Shown: positions 33,390-42,454, counted from the stretch's first letter. The stretch: DNA of 64,000 nucleotides from Methyloligella solikamskensis (GCF_042676065.1 NZ_JBHTJO010000001.1:806001-870000), one strand, 5' to 3'. Numbers and translations: made by a program. Notes: generated by a model not told the origin, from the sequence alone.

Positions 33390-34268
33390 ATGGCGACGCT
33401 GTCCGGCATTCTGTCCAGCGCTATTACGCTGGGCGCAATATACGCCGCAAGTTCGGTTTCGCTGGCGCTGCTTTGGGGCAGCATTCGGATGCTGAACCTG
33501 GCGCACGGCGCATTCATCGTCGCCGGGGCCTATGGCTCCGTAATTCTGGTCACCTTCCTGGGACTGCCCTGGTGGTGCGGGTTGCTCGGCGGGGTGCTGG
33601 GCGGCGCGTTGGGGGGGCTCGTCGTTTATCTGGGCTTGGTGCGCTGGGTCTTCGGGCGTCCCGGCTTCGATCTCAAGATCATCATTCTCACCATGGCGAT
33701 GAGCACGATCGCAGTGGACATGATCAACAACCTGATCGGTCCGCGCATGCAGTCTCAGCCGTTTCGTGTCGACGGCCGGTTCGACTTTCTCGGTCTGAAC
33801 ATGCCGCTGCAGACACTCTTGGTGGTCGCCGGTTGCGGCGCCATGGTCGTCGCCCTGCAATTGATCGTCGAAAAGACGAGTCTTGGCCGTCTGATCCGGG
33901 CGGTGTCCCAAGACATGACTGCGGCGCAGCTGAACGGCATTCCGGTGCAATGGGTCGTGCTGCAGGTCATTATCCTGGCCGGGGTGGTCGCGGGTCTGTC
34001 AGGCGTGTTCCTAACGACCTTCACCACGGTCTATCCCACCGCCGGTTTCGACCCGCTTCTCAAAGCGCTGATCGTTTGCGTCGTGGGCGGGCTCGGGAGC
34101 ATTCCCGGCGCCCTGATCGCCGCGTTCCTGCTGGCGCTAATCGAGGCGACGGTTCAATACACGCTTGGGGTCAAGTGGGGCTTTCCGGTGCTGCTGCTCT
34201 CGGTGGTGGTGGTGCTGACCTACTTTCCCAACGGCCTGTTCGGACGCCAGGAACTGGTGAGGAACTGA
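33390..34268 (+). CDS. ABC transporter permease, LivH-like
   Basis: This 292-residue membrane protein has about eight hydrophobic segments. It opens with a LivH/UrtB-type stretch (LSSAITLGAIYAASSVSLAL, then MLNLAHGAFIVAGAYGS). The VVAGLSGVFLTTFTTVYPTA and CVVGGLGSIPGALIAAFLLA segments are typical of this permease class, including the cytoplasmic coupling loop. It pairs with the LivM-like permease 3 nt downstream to form the membrane channel. Confidence 0.87.
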   Translation: MATLSGILSSAITLGAIYAASSVSLALLWGSIRMLNLAHGAFIVAGAYGSVILVTFLGLPWWCGLLGGVLGGALGGLVVYLGLVRWVFGRPGFDLKIIILTMAMSTIAVDMINNLIGPRMQSQPFRVDGRFDFLGLNMPLQTLLVVAGCGAMVVALQLIVEKTSLGRLIRAVSQDMTAAQLNGIPVQWVVLQVIILAGVVAGLSGVFLTTFTTVYPTAGFDPLLKALIVCVVGGLGSIPGALIAAFLLALIEATVQYTLGVKWGFPVLLLSVVVVLTYFPNGLFGRQELVRN

Positions 34269-34271
34269 GCC

Positions 34272-35291
34272 ATGAAGACGCTATCTCCCCTTCAACGTGA
34301 CGATCTCCTGTGCCTCGTCCTTGCACTGGGGCTCATCGCCATCCCACTGCTCGGGCCCTCGAACTACCTGCTTGGCCAAATCACTCTTTTCGTGCTCTGG
34401 GCTGCCGTAGTCACCCAGTGGAATCTTGTTTTCGGCGTGGCCGGCATCCTGTCGATCGGTCACTTGGCTCTGTTTGCCGCGGGCGGGTACGCGACGGCTT
34501 TGTTGGGGGTCTATTTCGATCTGTCGCTGTGGCTAACCTTGCCGGTGGCTGCGCTGGCGGGACTTGCGATCAGCCTCTTCATGGGGCTGACCACATTGCG
34601 GCTCCGCGGGGCGTATGTGGTCGTCATGACCCTGGCCATCGCCATGACGCTCTACCAGATCATCGTGACGGATGTGGCCTGTTTCCGGCAGTCGCAAACC
34701 GTCTGCTATTCGTTCAGCGGCGGCGCGCGCGGTCTCTCGCGCTACGGCGATTTCGGTTTCCGGGAACTGCTCGGATACAAATGGATCGCGATCGGGAATT
34801 TCTACGTGGCCGTAGCCGCGCTGGTTTTAGGCACGCTCGTTGCGATCGCCATCATTCATAGTCCCTACGGCAAAGCCTTCCAGGCGATGCGCGACAACGA
34901 AGTCGCCGCCTCCGCCCGCGGCATCGAGGTCCACAAATATCAGCTGATCGTTTTCGCCGTGGCGGGCTTGTTCACCGGGCTGACCGGCGGGGTCTACGCG
35001 GGCGTTATCGGCACCTTCGGACCACAAGTCTTGGAGTTGCCAACGCTGCTGTTCCTGCTTTCGATGATGGTCGTCGGTGGCCCCGGAACGGTGTGGGGGC
35101 CGATTCTCGGCACCGCCGCGCTCGCCTTCGTGGATGAAGGATTCCGCGATCTCGCCGAGTGGCGAAACACCGGCTACGCGGTGATTTTGATCATCATGAT
35201 GCTTGCGCTGCCCGACGGAATTGTCGGCGGTATGAAGCGCCTTGCGAAGAGCATCCCCCTTGGGAACGTCCGAGCGGGAGGCGAGCAATGA
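34272..35291 (+). CDS. ABC transporter permease, LivM-like
   Basis: This 339-residue membrane protein is the second permease. Diagnostic segments are WNLVFGVAGILSIGHLALFA, LRGAYVVVMTLAIAMTLYQI and AMRDNEVAASARGIEVHKYQ. The last is the coupling helix region that touches the ATPases. Its stop overlaps the start of the first ATPase gene (ATGA at 35288-35291), showing translational coupling. Confidence 0.87.
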   Translation: MKTLSPLQRDDLLCLVLALGLIAIPLLGPSNYLLGQITLFVLWAAVVTQWNLVFGVAGILSIGHLALFAAGGYATALLGVYFDLSLWLTLPVAALAGLAISLFMGLTTLRLRGAYVVVMTLAIAMTLYQIIVTDVACFRQSQTVCYSFSGGARGLSRYGDFGFRELLGYKWIAIGNFYVAVAALVLGTLVAIAIIHSPYGKAFQAMRDNEVAASARGIEVHKYQLIVFAVAGLFTGLTGGVYAGVIGTFGPQVLELPTLLFLLSMMVVGGPGTVWGPILGTAALAFVDEGFRDLAEWRNTGYAVILIIMMLALPDGIVGGMKRLAKSIPLGNVRAGGEQ

Positions 35292-36091
35292 CGCGCAAGA
35301 AGAAGCAGGCGCCACTGTTGCAAGTGGAAGGCCTCACGAAAGCCTATGGCGCGATGAAGGCGGTCGACGATCTGAGCTTTTCCGTCAATGCCGGAGAAGT
35401 TCTGGGCATCGGCGGGCCTAACGGTGCGGGCAAGACGACGTTGTTCGATCTGCTTTCGGGGGTCACGCCGCCGAGCAGTGGCAAGGTGACGTTCGACGGG
35501 CATGACATCACCACGCTTCGGGCGCCGGAGATCTGCCATTTGGGGCTGAGCCGGACCTTTCAGCTCAACGCCGTCTTCAATTCCATGACGGTGCGCGACA
35601 ACCTTCTGACAAGCACATACTTCGGTGTGGAGAACCGGCGGGTGCCCGGGCTCGTCTTCGATCGGAAGGCCCGTTCCTACACCGATGAGGTGCTGCAGCT
35701 CACAGGGTTGACCGACCACGCGGACGTTCTGGCGGGCGATCTACCTGTCGTACAGCTCAAGCTCCTGATGCTGGGCAGCGCAATCGTCAGCCGGCCGAAG
35801 CTGGTCTTGCTGGATGAGCCTGTGGGTGGGTTGAACCCGGCCGAAATCGAGGCCTGCGCCGAGGTCTTCTCTCATCTGCGTGAATTCCACGGCATCACCA
35901 TCGTGGTCATCGAGCACGTGATGAGCTTCATGACCGCCTTCGCCGACAAGGTGATGATCTTGCATCACGGCGCGAAGCTTCATGAAGGACCGGCGGGATC
36001 GCTCTCCGACAATCGCGAAGTTGTGGACGTGTTTCTGGGAACCTCCGGAGCTGCCGACACCGACAAGTCCGAAGAGCAGGGAGCGGTCTGA
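35288..36091 (+). CDS. ABC transporter ATP-binding protein, LivG-like, with degenerate signature
   Basis: This 267-residue ATPase has an intact Walker A (GPNGAGKTT from Gly43), a Q-loop (SRTFQLNAVF), Walker B (LVLLDEPVGGLNP) and H-loop (VVIEHVM). The signature region reads LPVVQLKLLML, where the family usually has LSxGQ or LPYGQ, so the serine and glycine contacting ATP are replaced by Pro-Val-Val. It may act as the less active half of the LivG/LivF pair. The ATG at 35288 overlaps the preceding permease and its stop overlaps the next ATPase gene. Confidence 0.87.
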   Translation: MTRKKKQAPLLQVEGLTKAYGAMKAVDDLSFSVNAGEVLGIGGPNGAGKTTLFDLLSGVTPPSSGKVTFDGHDITTLRAPEICHLGLSRTFQLNAVFNSMTVRDNLLTSTYFGVENRRVPGLVFDRKARSYTDEVLQLTGLTDHADVLAGDLPVVQLKLLMLGSAIVSRPKLVLLDEPVGGLNPAEIEACAEVFSHLREFHGITIVVIEHVMSFMTAFADKVMILHHGAKLHEGPAGSLSDNREVVDVFLGTSGAADTDKSEEQGAV

Positions 36092-36804
36092 TGGCGTTGC
36101 TCGAAACCCAGAAACTGACCGCCTCCTACGGGACCGGGAACGTTCTACACGACATCGACTTTTCGATCGACGAAGGCGAAGCCGTCGGCATCGTGGGACC
36201 GAACGGCCATGGCAAGACAACATTGCTGCGTGCCATCTCCGGGCTGATGCCCAGGAGCTCGGGCCGGATCTTGTTTGCCGGCGAGTCCATCACGAAAAAG
36301 GCAGCCGACAAGATTGCCGCTTCTGGGCTCGTCCACGTGCCTCAGGGCGACCTCGTGTACCCCAACATGACCATCCTCGATAACCTTCTGGTCGGGGGAT
36401 ATTCCAACGCCTCGCAACAGGTCACCCAGGCGCAGCTCGGAAAGGTGTTCGGGCTGTTTCCCAGGCTGCGCGAGCGGACCGGACAGATGGCTAGTTCGCT
36501 GTCCGGGGGCGAGCGCCGAATGCTGGGAATCGGGCGCGGCCTGATGATGGCCGACATCCGGATTCTGATGCTCGACGAACCCTCGCTCGGGCTCGCGCCG
36601 GTCGTCATCGAGCAGATCTACCAAGCCGTTCAGGATCTGCGCGCAGACGGCATGACCGTGATCATCGTCGAAGAGAATGTCATGCGCGCCGCCAGCGTTG
36701 TCGGTCGGCTGCACCTCATGGACAGCGGTCAGTTCGTCTGGAGCGGCACACCCGACGAGATGAAAGAAAACAAACAAATTATCGACACCTACCTAGGGGC
36801 ATGA
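36091..36804 (+). CDS. ABC transporter ATP-binding protein, LivF-like
   Basis: This 237-residue ATPase has Walker A GPNGHGKTTLL, an intact signature SSLSGGERRM, Walker B ILMLDEPSLGLAP and H-loop VIIVEEN, typical of LivF/UrtE. It starts on the last base of the LivG-like gene's stop. With an intact signature it can complete a functional ATP site with the Walker A of LivG even if the other site is weakened. Confidence 0.88.
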   Translation: MALLETQKLTASYGTGNVLHDIDFSIDEGEAVGIVGPNGHGKTTLLRAISGLMPRSSGRILFAGESITKKAADKIAASGLVHVPQGDLVYPNMTILDNLLVGGYSNASQQVTQAQLGKVFGLFPRLRERTGQMASSLSGGERRMLGIGRGLMMADIRILMLDEPSLGLAPVVIEQIYQAVQDLRADGMTVIIVEENVMRAASVVGRLHLMDSGQFVWSGTPDEMKENKQIIDTYLGA

Positions 36805-36817
36805 CGCGGAGGACTTC

Positions 36818-39268
36818 ATGAGTACACCAAGCAAAGCAGACGTCGTGATTGTCGGAGGCGGCATTACAGGCTGCGCCATCGCCTATCATTTGACAAAGAT
36901 CGGAGTCACCGACGTCGTCCTTTGCGAACGCAAGCAACTGACCTGCGGCACCACCTGGCATGCGGCCGGTCTCGTCACTCAGCTACGCGCCACGCGCAAC
37001 ATGACGGAACTTGCGAAATACACCGGCGAGCTGTTCCGCGAACTCGAGACAGAGACCGGGCAGGCGACCGGTTTCAAACAGAACGGTTCGGTGCGTGTAG
37101 CCGGTAACGAGGCGCGTTTCGAGGAGTTGAAGCGCGGCGCTTCGATGGCTCGCAATTTCGGGCTTCCCGCCGATGTGATCAGTGCTGAGGAGATCAAGGA
37201 ACGCTGGCCGCTGGTGAATGTCGACGATCTGCTGGGCGGGATCTGGATGCCCAATGACGGGCAGATCAATCCGGCGGACGTGACCCTCGCGATGGCGAAG
37301 GGTGCGCGGATGCGGGGCGCCAAGGTGCTTGAGAATACGCCGGTGAAGAAGGTGATCGTGGAGAATGGCCGTGCCGTCGGGGTTGAGCTCCCCGATGGCG
37401 AAATTCGGGCCGACAAGGTGGTCATCGCCGGCGGCATGTGGTCGCGAGAATTCGCTGCTCAGATCGGTGTCTCGCTGCCGCTTCATGCGGCCGAGCATTT
37501 CTACATCGTGACCGAATCCATGGAGGGATTAACGCGCGATCTACCTGTGCTGTTTGTTGGCCACGAATGCTCCTACTACAAGGAGGATGCGGGGAAATTG
37601 CTGCTCGGCTGTTTTGAGCCGGAGGCCAAACCCTGGGGCCATGAAGGGATCCCGGAGGATTTCTCGTTCGACAGTTTGCCGGAGGATTTCGAGCATTTCG
37701 AACCCATCCTCGAACAGGCGGTGAAGCGCGTTCCGCAACTGGAGGAGACTGGTATCCAACTCTTCTTCAACGGCCCCGAAAGCTTCACACCGGACGATCG
37801 CTATCTGCTGGGCGAAACGCCCGAAGTGCGGGACCTCTTCTGCGCCTGCGGTTTCAATTCGGTTGGCATCCTGTCTTCGGGCGGGGTCGGCAAGGCGTTG
37901 GCCAGCTGGATCAAGGACGGCCATTCACCGATGGAGCTGGCCGACGTGGACGTACGGCGCATGCAGCCGTTCCAGTCGAACAGCAAGTATCTCTACGACC
38001 GCACGAAGGAAACATTGGGGCTCCTCTACAAGATGCACTGGCCGTACCGGCAGTACGAGACGGCGCGGGACGTTCGCAAGAGTCCGTTCCACGACCGGCT
38101 TCTCGCCATGGGTGCATCGATGACGGAAGCCGCCGGCTATGAGCGACCCGGATTTTTCGCAGGCGACGGCAGCTCCACCGAGATCGGCTACTCCTTCGGA
38201 CCGCAAAGCTGGTTCGACGATGCCAAGCGAGAGTCCCTCAATACCGAAACCAACGTGACCCTCTTCGACCAGAGCTGCTACGTGAAGTTCCGGGTCGAGG
38301 GGCGCGATGCCTGCAAGGTCCTCAACCACGTCAGCGCCAACAATGTCGATGTGGAGCCGGGCAAGGTCGTCTACACGCAGTGGCTGAACGAGCGCGGTGG
38401 CATTGAGGCGGACGTGACCATCACGCGGCTGTCGGAGACGGCTTATATGGTGGTGACGATCGTCGCCTCTCAAATGCGCGACTTCTCCTGGCTGCAGCGG
38501 CACATCCCCGAAGACGCCCACGCGATCGTCACCGATGTCAGTCCCGCTATGGCGATGCTGGCTCTCATGGGGCCGAAGTCCCGCGCTCTGCTGCAGAAAG
38601 TGTCGACGGCCGATCTGTCCAATGAAGGTTTTCCCTTCGGGACAAGCCGCGAAATCGAGATCGGATACGCGATGGTTCGGGCCAGCCGGCTGACCTATGT
38701 CGGCGAGTTGGGCTGGGAACTTTATATCCCGTCGGACTTCGCGCTGCATGTCTTCGACCGCATCGTCGAGACAGGCGATGAGTTCGGCCTGCAATGCGGC
38801 GGCTTCTTCGCGATCAACTCAATGCGAATGGAGAAGGCTTACCGTCATTGGGGCCACGATATCGGCGAGGATGATACGCCAGTGGAGGCTGGGCTGAGCT
38901 TCGCGGTTGATTTCGATAAGCCGTCCGGCTTCATCGGTCAGTCCGCAGTGGTTGCCCAACGTCAGGCCGGCGTTCCGACCAAGCGACTCGTTCAGTTTCA
39001 ACTCTCGGAAATCGAAACGCCGCCGTTGCTCTATCACGAAGAGCCGATCTGGAAAGACGACAAGATCGTCGGATCGATCACCTCCGGCGGTTATGGGCAC
39101 AGGATCGGCCGTTCGCTCGGCATGGGCTACGTGCATTGCGAAGATGGCGTCGGGAAAGACTTCCTGCGCGACGGTGGTTTCGAGATTGAGGTGGCCTGCG
39201 AGCGCTATTCGGCCGAACCCTCGCTCAGCCCGTTCCTCGATCCTTCCCGTAGCCGAACCCAATCCTGA
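36818..39268 (+). CDS. FAD-dependent dimethylglycine/sarcosine dehydrogenase-like protein with GcvT domain
   Basis: This 816-residue flavoprotein starts with a Rossmann FAD motif (DVVIVGGGITGCAIAYHL). The TTWHAAGL segment follows, whose His48 corresponds to the histidine that binds FAD covalently in dimethylglycine and sarcosine dehydrogenases. A GcvT-like folate-binding half follows from about residue 430 (SYVKFRVEGRDACKVLNHVS, then GELGWELYIPSDFALHVFD). Such enzymes oxidise an N-methyl amine, pass the one-carbon unit to tetrahydrofolate and electrons to ETF. Both ETF genes lie 1.1 kb downstream. In this cluster a likely substrate is N-methyl-GABA or another N-methyl amino acid, by inference. 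Confidence 0.85.
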   Translation: MSTPSKADVVIVGGGITGCAIAYHLTKIGVTDVVLCERKQLTCGTTWHAAGLVTQLRATRNMTELAKYTGELFRELETETGQATGFKQNGSVRVAGNEARFEELKRGASMARNFGLPADVISAEEIKERWPLVNVDDLLGGIWMPNDGQINPADVTLAMAKGARMRGAKVLENTPVKKVIVENGRAVGVELPDGEIRADKVVIAGGMWSREFAAQIGVSLPLHAAEHFYIVTESMEGLTRDLPVLFVGHECSYYKEDAGKLLLGCFEPEAKPWGHEGIPEDFSFDSLPEDFEHFEPILEQAVKRVPQLEETGIQLFFNGPESFTPDDRYLLGETPEVRDLFCACGFNSVGILSSGGVGKALASWIKDGHSPMELADVDVRRMQPFQSNSKYLYDRTKETLGLLYKMHWPYRQYETARDVRKSPFHDRLLAMGASMTEAAGYERPGFFAGDGSSTEIGYSFGPQSWFDDAKRESLNTETNVTLFDQSCYVKFRVEGRDACKVLNHVSANNVDVEPGKVVYTQWLNERGGIEADVTITRLSETAYMVVTIVASQMRDFSWLQRHIPEDAHAIVTDVSPAMAMLALMGPKSRALLQKVSTADLSNEGFPFGTSREIEIGYAMVRASRLTYVGELGWELYIPSDFALHVFDRIVETGDEFGLQCGGFFAINSMRMEKAYRHWGHDIGEDDTPVEAGLSFAVDFDKPSGFIGQSAVVAQRQAGVPTKRLVQFQLSEIETPPLLYHEEPIWKDDKIVGSITSGGYGHRIGRSLGMGYVHCEDGVGKDFLRDGGFEIEVACERYSAEPSLSPFLDPSRSRTQS

Positions 39269-39346
39269 AACGCGCCTCCGTCTCGGACGGTGTACGAGTC
39301 GTCGGCATCGGTCTATTTGCTCCCAAGGCGACCGGTGACCGACGAT

Positions 39347-39383
39347 CCTATCCCCGCCTTTCCCTCCGGGGGGCGGGGATAGG
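39347..39383. terminator. Hairpin between convergent dehydrogenase and regulator genes
   Basis: Perfect 12-bp arms (CCTATCCCCGCC at 39347-39358, complement at 39372-39383) with a 13-nt loop and no T tract. Its position between two convergent genes suggests a bidirectional stop. Confidence 0.65.
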
Positions 39384-39464
39384 CGCAAGCGCTGGGTCGA
39401 TAAGAGAACCCGTTTCCCGAGCAGGGAGCTGCCATGCGGTCCTCATGGTGGGGCCGGGAGGTTC

Positions 39465-40112
39465 TCAGTAGCTAGGCGGGGAAATCGACCAGATGAGCAC
39501 GGCCTCTTCATCGCCTTCGTTGGCGTAGCGATGCGGGATCGTACTTTCGAAGGCGAAACTGTCGCCGGTTTCCAAATCGATGCGCCGCCCTCCGAGCCAG
39601 AGGGTGAGAGCGCCGGAAATGACGATGCCCGCCTCTTCGCCGCGGTGCTCGTAGGGTTCTGTGCCGCTTTCCGAGTGCGGGGCAAACGTGCAGCGGAGCA
39701 ACTCAATTCCCCGCCCGAGATTCGGCGAAAGAAGTTCGTCGGTGATTCCGCTTTCGAACTTCAACTGACGCCGGTTCTTCCGCCGCACGATATATTCGTC
39801 CAGCTCGTCGCTTTCGTCCTGATTGCGCGGGAAGAACCATGAGATATTGACGCCAAGAGCCCGGCTTATGGAATGCAGCGCCTTGATCGAAGGCGAGGAA
39901 ATGCCGCGTTCTATCTGGCTGAGATAGCCCTGGGACAGGCCAGTTGCCTTTGCGAGCTGCGACAGGGTGACGTCGCTCGCCTTCCGCAGGTCCTTAATTT
40001 CGCGACCGACACCCTGGTCGTTCTCGAGCACCGTCCCGATGTCCTTTATCGGCTCTGATTGGGCAGGGCCGCGCAGCGCCGCCATCCGCGAAAGACTTAC
40101 TTTATGGTCCAT
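39465..40112 (-). CDS. XRE-cupin transcriptional regulator
   Basis: This 215-residue protein has a helix-turn-helix at about 40-95 (REIKDLRKASDVTLSQLAKA, then GLSQGYLSQIERGISSPSIK). A C-terminal cupin follows (EAGIVISGALTLWLGGRRID, then SFAFESTIPHRYANE). It belongs to the same class as the regulator at 24163 but is longer at the N terminus. It is divergent from the ETF operon, and the gap between them carries two perfect inverted repeats. A related half-site lies upstream of the hydantoinase operon, so it is the likely local controller, with a pathway metabolite binding the cupin. Confidence 0.83.
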   Translation of the reverse strand: MDHKVSLSRMAALRGPAQSEPIKDIGTVLENDQGVGREIKDLRKASDVTLSQLAKATGLSQGYLSQIERGISSPSIKALHSISRALGVNISWFFPRNQDESDELDEYIVRRKNRRQLKFESGITDELLSPNLGRGIELLRCTFAPHSESGTEPYEHRGEEAGIVISGALTLWLGGRRIDLETGDSFAFESTIPHRYANEGDEEAVLIWSISPPSY

Positions 40113-40192
40113 TCGTTGCCTCCCTTAACTGTGTCTGAATGTGGCTAGCGGATTTGGCTGCGTAAAGGTATGTGACCCAAAATAGTGGTATA

Positions 40193-40225
40193 GTGAATTT
40201 CTTCACACAAAAGTTCACTTTTGTG
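40193..40225. promoter_or_regulatory. Two adjacent perfect inverted repeats, operator of the XRE-cupin/ETF intergenic region
   Basis: GTGAA-TTTC-TTCAC (40193-40206) is directly joined to CACAAAAG-TTCA-CTTTTGTG (40206-40225). The second is a perfect 20-bp palindromic element. Its core recurs at 28019-28029 and its half-site at 25236-25243, which makes it the best candidate operator for the regulator encoded just to the left. Confidence 0.7.
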
Positions 40226-40401
40226 CTATTTGGTTTCGGGACATAAAGATGTAGCCGAGCCGCTCTTCCTCTCGCAACCGATGAGAGATCAACCCAGCCG
40301 TTTTCACCTCATCGCCCCCGGGCATTTTAGGAATGCTGCGCGTGCGGATGCCACTGAATAGCGCGCGAGAGCGCGGCTTTTGAACAATGAGAAGGGTGGA
40401 C

Positions 40402-41160
40402 ATGAAAGTTCTCGTGCCAGTCAAGCGCGTGGTCGACTCCAACGTGAAGATTCGCGTTGCGGCGGACGGATCCGGTGTCGATCTGGCCAATGTAAAGATG
40501 TCGATGAACCCATTCGACGAAATCGCGCTCGAAGAGGCGATCCGATTGAAAGAAGCCCAGCTGGCGGAAGAGGTCCTCGTTGTTTCCATCGGTGCGGAGC
40601 GCTCGCAAGAGACCTTGCGCACGGCGCTGGCCATGGGCGCAGACCGCGCGCTCCTGATCGATACCACCGACGACGTCCATGCCGATATCGAGCCCCTCGC
40701 CGTTGCGAAGCTTCTCAAGGCGGTGATCGACGATGAGCAGCCGCAGCTGGTTCTTGCTGGGAAGCAGGCGATCGACAACGACATGAACGCCACCGGCCAG
40801 ATGCTGGCCGCCCTGCTCGGGTGGCCGCAGGCTACGTTTGCCAGCGCGTTGACGCTGGAGGACGGAACGGCACGCGTGACGCGCGAGGTCGATGGCGGTT
40901 TGCAGACGATCGAGGTCAAGCTACCAGCTGTCGTTACTGTCGACCTTCGGCTGAACGAGCCACGCTATGCGTCGCTGCCGAATCTCATGAAGGCGAAGAA
41001 GAAGCCCGTGGAAACGAAGAGCGCCGGCGAGTTGGGGGTGGACGTCGAGCCTCGCCTCGAAATTCTCAAGACTTCGGAACCGCAAACCCGCCAGACAGGA
41101 GAAGTCGTTCCGGACGTGGACGCGCTGTTCGCCAAGCTCCAAGAGAGGAAGATCGTATGA
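40402..41160 (+). CDS. etfB: Electron transfer flavoprotein beta subunit
   Basis: This 252-residue protein is typical EtfB: MKVLVPVKRVVDSNVKIRVA at the start, MNPFDEIALEEAIRLKE, the AMP/FAD-related LVLAGKQAIDNDMNATGQ segment, and LPNLMKAKKKP near the end. It carries electrons from flavoprotein dehydrogenases to the ETF-quinone oxidoreductase. I chose the ATG at 40402, preceded by AAGGGTGG, because the protein family begins there. A dedicated ETF copy beside a sarcosine-dehydrogenase-like gene indicates that it serves that enzyme. Confidence 0.93.
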   Translation: MKVLVPVKRVVDSNVKIRVAADGSGVDLANVKMSMNPFDEIALEEAIRLKEAQLAEEVLVVSIGAERSQETLRTALAMGADRALLIDTTDDVHADIEPLAVAKLLKAVIDDEQPQLVLAGKQAIDNDMNATGQMLAALLGWPQATFASALTLEDGTARVTREVDGGLQTIEVKLPAVVTVDLRLNEPRYASLPNLMKAKKKPVETKSAGELGVDVEPRLEILKTSEPQTRQTGEVVPDVDALFAKLQERKIV

Positions 41161-42089
41161 TGAAGGTTCTGCTGCTCGCCCAGATCAACAACGGAGCGCT
41201 GGCGCTAGACTCGACCGCGAAAGCCGTCAGCGCTGCCGGCAAACTCGGTGACGTCACGCTCCTTTGTGCCGGGGAGCAGGTTGCCGACGCTGCCGCCGAA
41301 GGCGCAAAGATCAGTGGCGTCGCCAAGGTCCTGGTCGTGGAGGATCCGCAATACGGCCATAGCCTGGCCGAACCGGTTTCCGCGCTCATTGTCTCGCTGG
41401 CGGGCGACTATGATTTTCTCACCGCTTCCGCAACCACGGAAGGGAAGAACATCATGCCGCGCGTCGCGGCTTTGCTCGATGTGATGATCTTGTCGGATGT
41501 GTCGGGCATCGTCGATGGCGAGACCTTCGAGCGTCCGATCTATGCGGGTAACGCCATTCAAACCGTGCGGTCACAGGACCCGAAGCGCGTCATTACCTTC
41601 CGGACGTCGGCCTTCCCGGCTGCTGGGCTCGGCGCGGCGGCCCCGGTCGAGACGGTCGCTCCGGCGCAGGATCCGGCACTGTCTGAATGGATCGAAGACA
41701 AGATAGATCAGAGCGACCGGCCGGAACTGACCTCGGCGGGGGTCGTCGTTTCCGGAGGCCGCGGGGTTGGCTCTAAGGAGGACTTTGGGCTTGTGGAGAA
41801 GCTGGCCGATAAGCTCGGTGCGGCTGTGGGAGCCTCCCGGGCCGCGGTCGACTCCGGCTATGCCCCTAATGATTGGCAGGTCGGGCAGACGGGCAAAGTG
41901 GTGGCGCCGGAGCTTTATCTTGCCTTGGGCATCTCTGGCGCGATCCAGCATCTGGCGGGGATGAAAGATTCCAAGATCATCGTCGCCATCAACAAGGATC
42001 AGGACGCGCCGATTTTTCAGGTCGCAGATTACGGGCTTGTGGAGGACCTGTTCACCGCCGTTCCGGCGTTGATGGAGAAACTCGGCTGA
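41157..42089 (+). CDS. etfA: Electron transfer flavoprotein alpha subunit
   Basis: This 310-residue protein is typical EtfA. The N-terminal domain is MMKVLLLAQINNGALALDST, and the FAD-binding C-terminal domain holds VVVSGGRGVGSKEDFGLVEK, VGQTGKVVAPELYLALGISG and AIQHLAGMKDSKIIVAINKD. Its start overlaps the etfB stop (ATGA). Together they form the heterodimer that accepts electrons from the dehydrogenase encoded upstream. Confidence 0.93.
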   Translation: MMKVLLLAQINNGALALDSTAKAVSAAGKLGDVTLLCAGEQVADAAAEGAKISGVAKVLVVEDPQYGHSLAEPVSALIVSLAGDYDFLTASATTEGKNIMPRVAALLDVMILSDVSGIVDGETFERPIYAGNAIQTVRSQDPKRVITFRTSAFPAAGLGAAAPVETVAPAQDPALSEWIEDKIDQSDRPELTSAGVVVSGGRGVGSKEDFGLVEKLADKLGAAVGASRAAVDSGYAPNDWQVGQTGKVVAPELYLALGISGAIQHLAGMKDSKIIVAINKDQDAPIFQVADYGLVEDLFTAVPALMEKLG

Positions 42090-42180
42090 TCCAGTTGGGG
42101 AAGCTCAAGACGGGTTAGGTGCGTCGGGCGACGTGGTCCTGAAAGTAGTGCTGTGACATCGTCAACACGCCAGCCCCCGG

Positions 42181-42454
42181 CATTGTCAGAGGCACTTCCT
42201 GATCGATGAAAGCATTCGCGACGCCTTCCTCGGCAAGCTGGTCGAGGCAGCCAAAGGATTCTTGCCGGGTGATCCTCTCGACCCGACGGCCGGATTTGGC
42301 CCCATGGTCTCCCATGCCGTTTGGCGGGTTTAAGCAATCGGGCTTCGGCCGCGATCGCTCGCTGCATGCTCTCTTCAAATACGCGGATTTCAAATCCATC
42401 TCCCAAATCCGTCTCTCTCTCACTCCGCTGACAGGGGATTCCCATGACCGATGA
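42181..42454 (+). pseudogene. Aldehyde dehydrogenase remnant (PuuC-like), internally deleted and frameshifted
   Basis: Two frames together recall one aldehyde dehydrogenase. The first (42181-42333) encodes FLIDESIRDAFLGKLVEAAK followed by GDPLDPTAGFGPMVSHA, matching the region just after the catalytic cysteine. The second (from about 42314) encodes MPFGGFKQSGFGRDRSLHAL followed by KYADFKS, matching the C terminus. Roughly 110-130 codons between them are missing and the frame changes at the joint. The N-terminal half is absent. The remnant lies between etfA and an intact gabD and overlaps the gabD start, so the pathway once had a second aldehyde dehydrogenase here. The preceding 42090-42180 stretch shows nothing clear. 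Confidence 0.75.
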
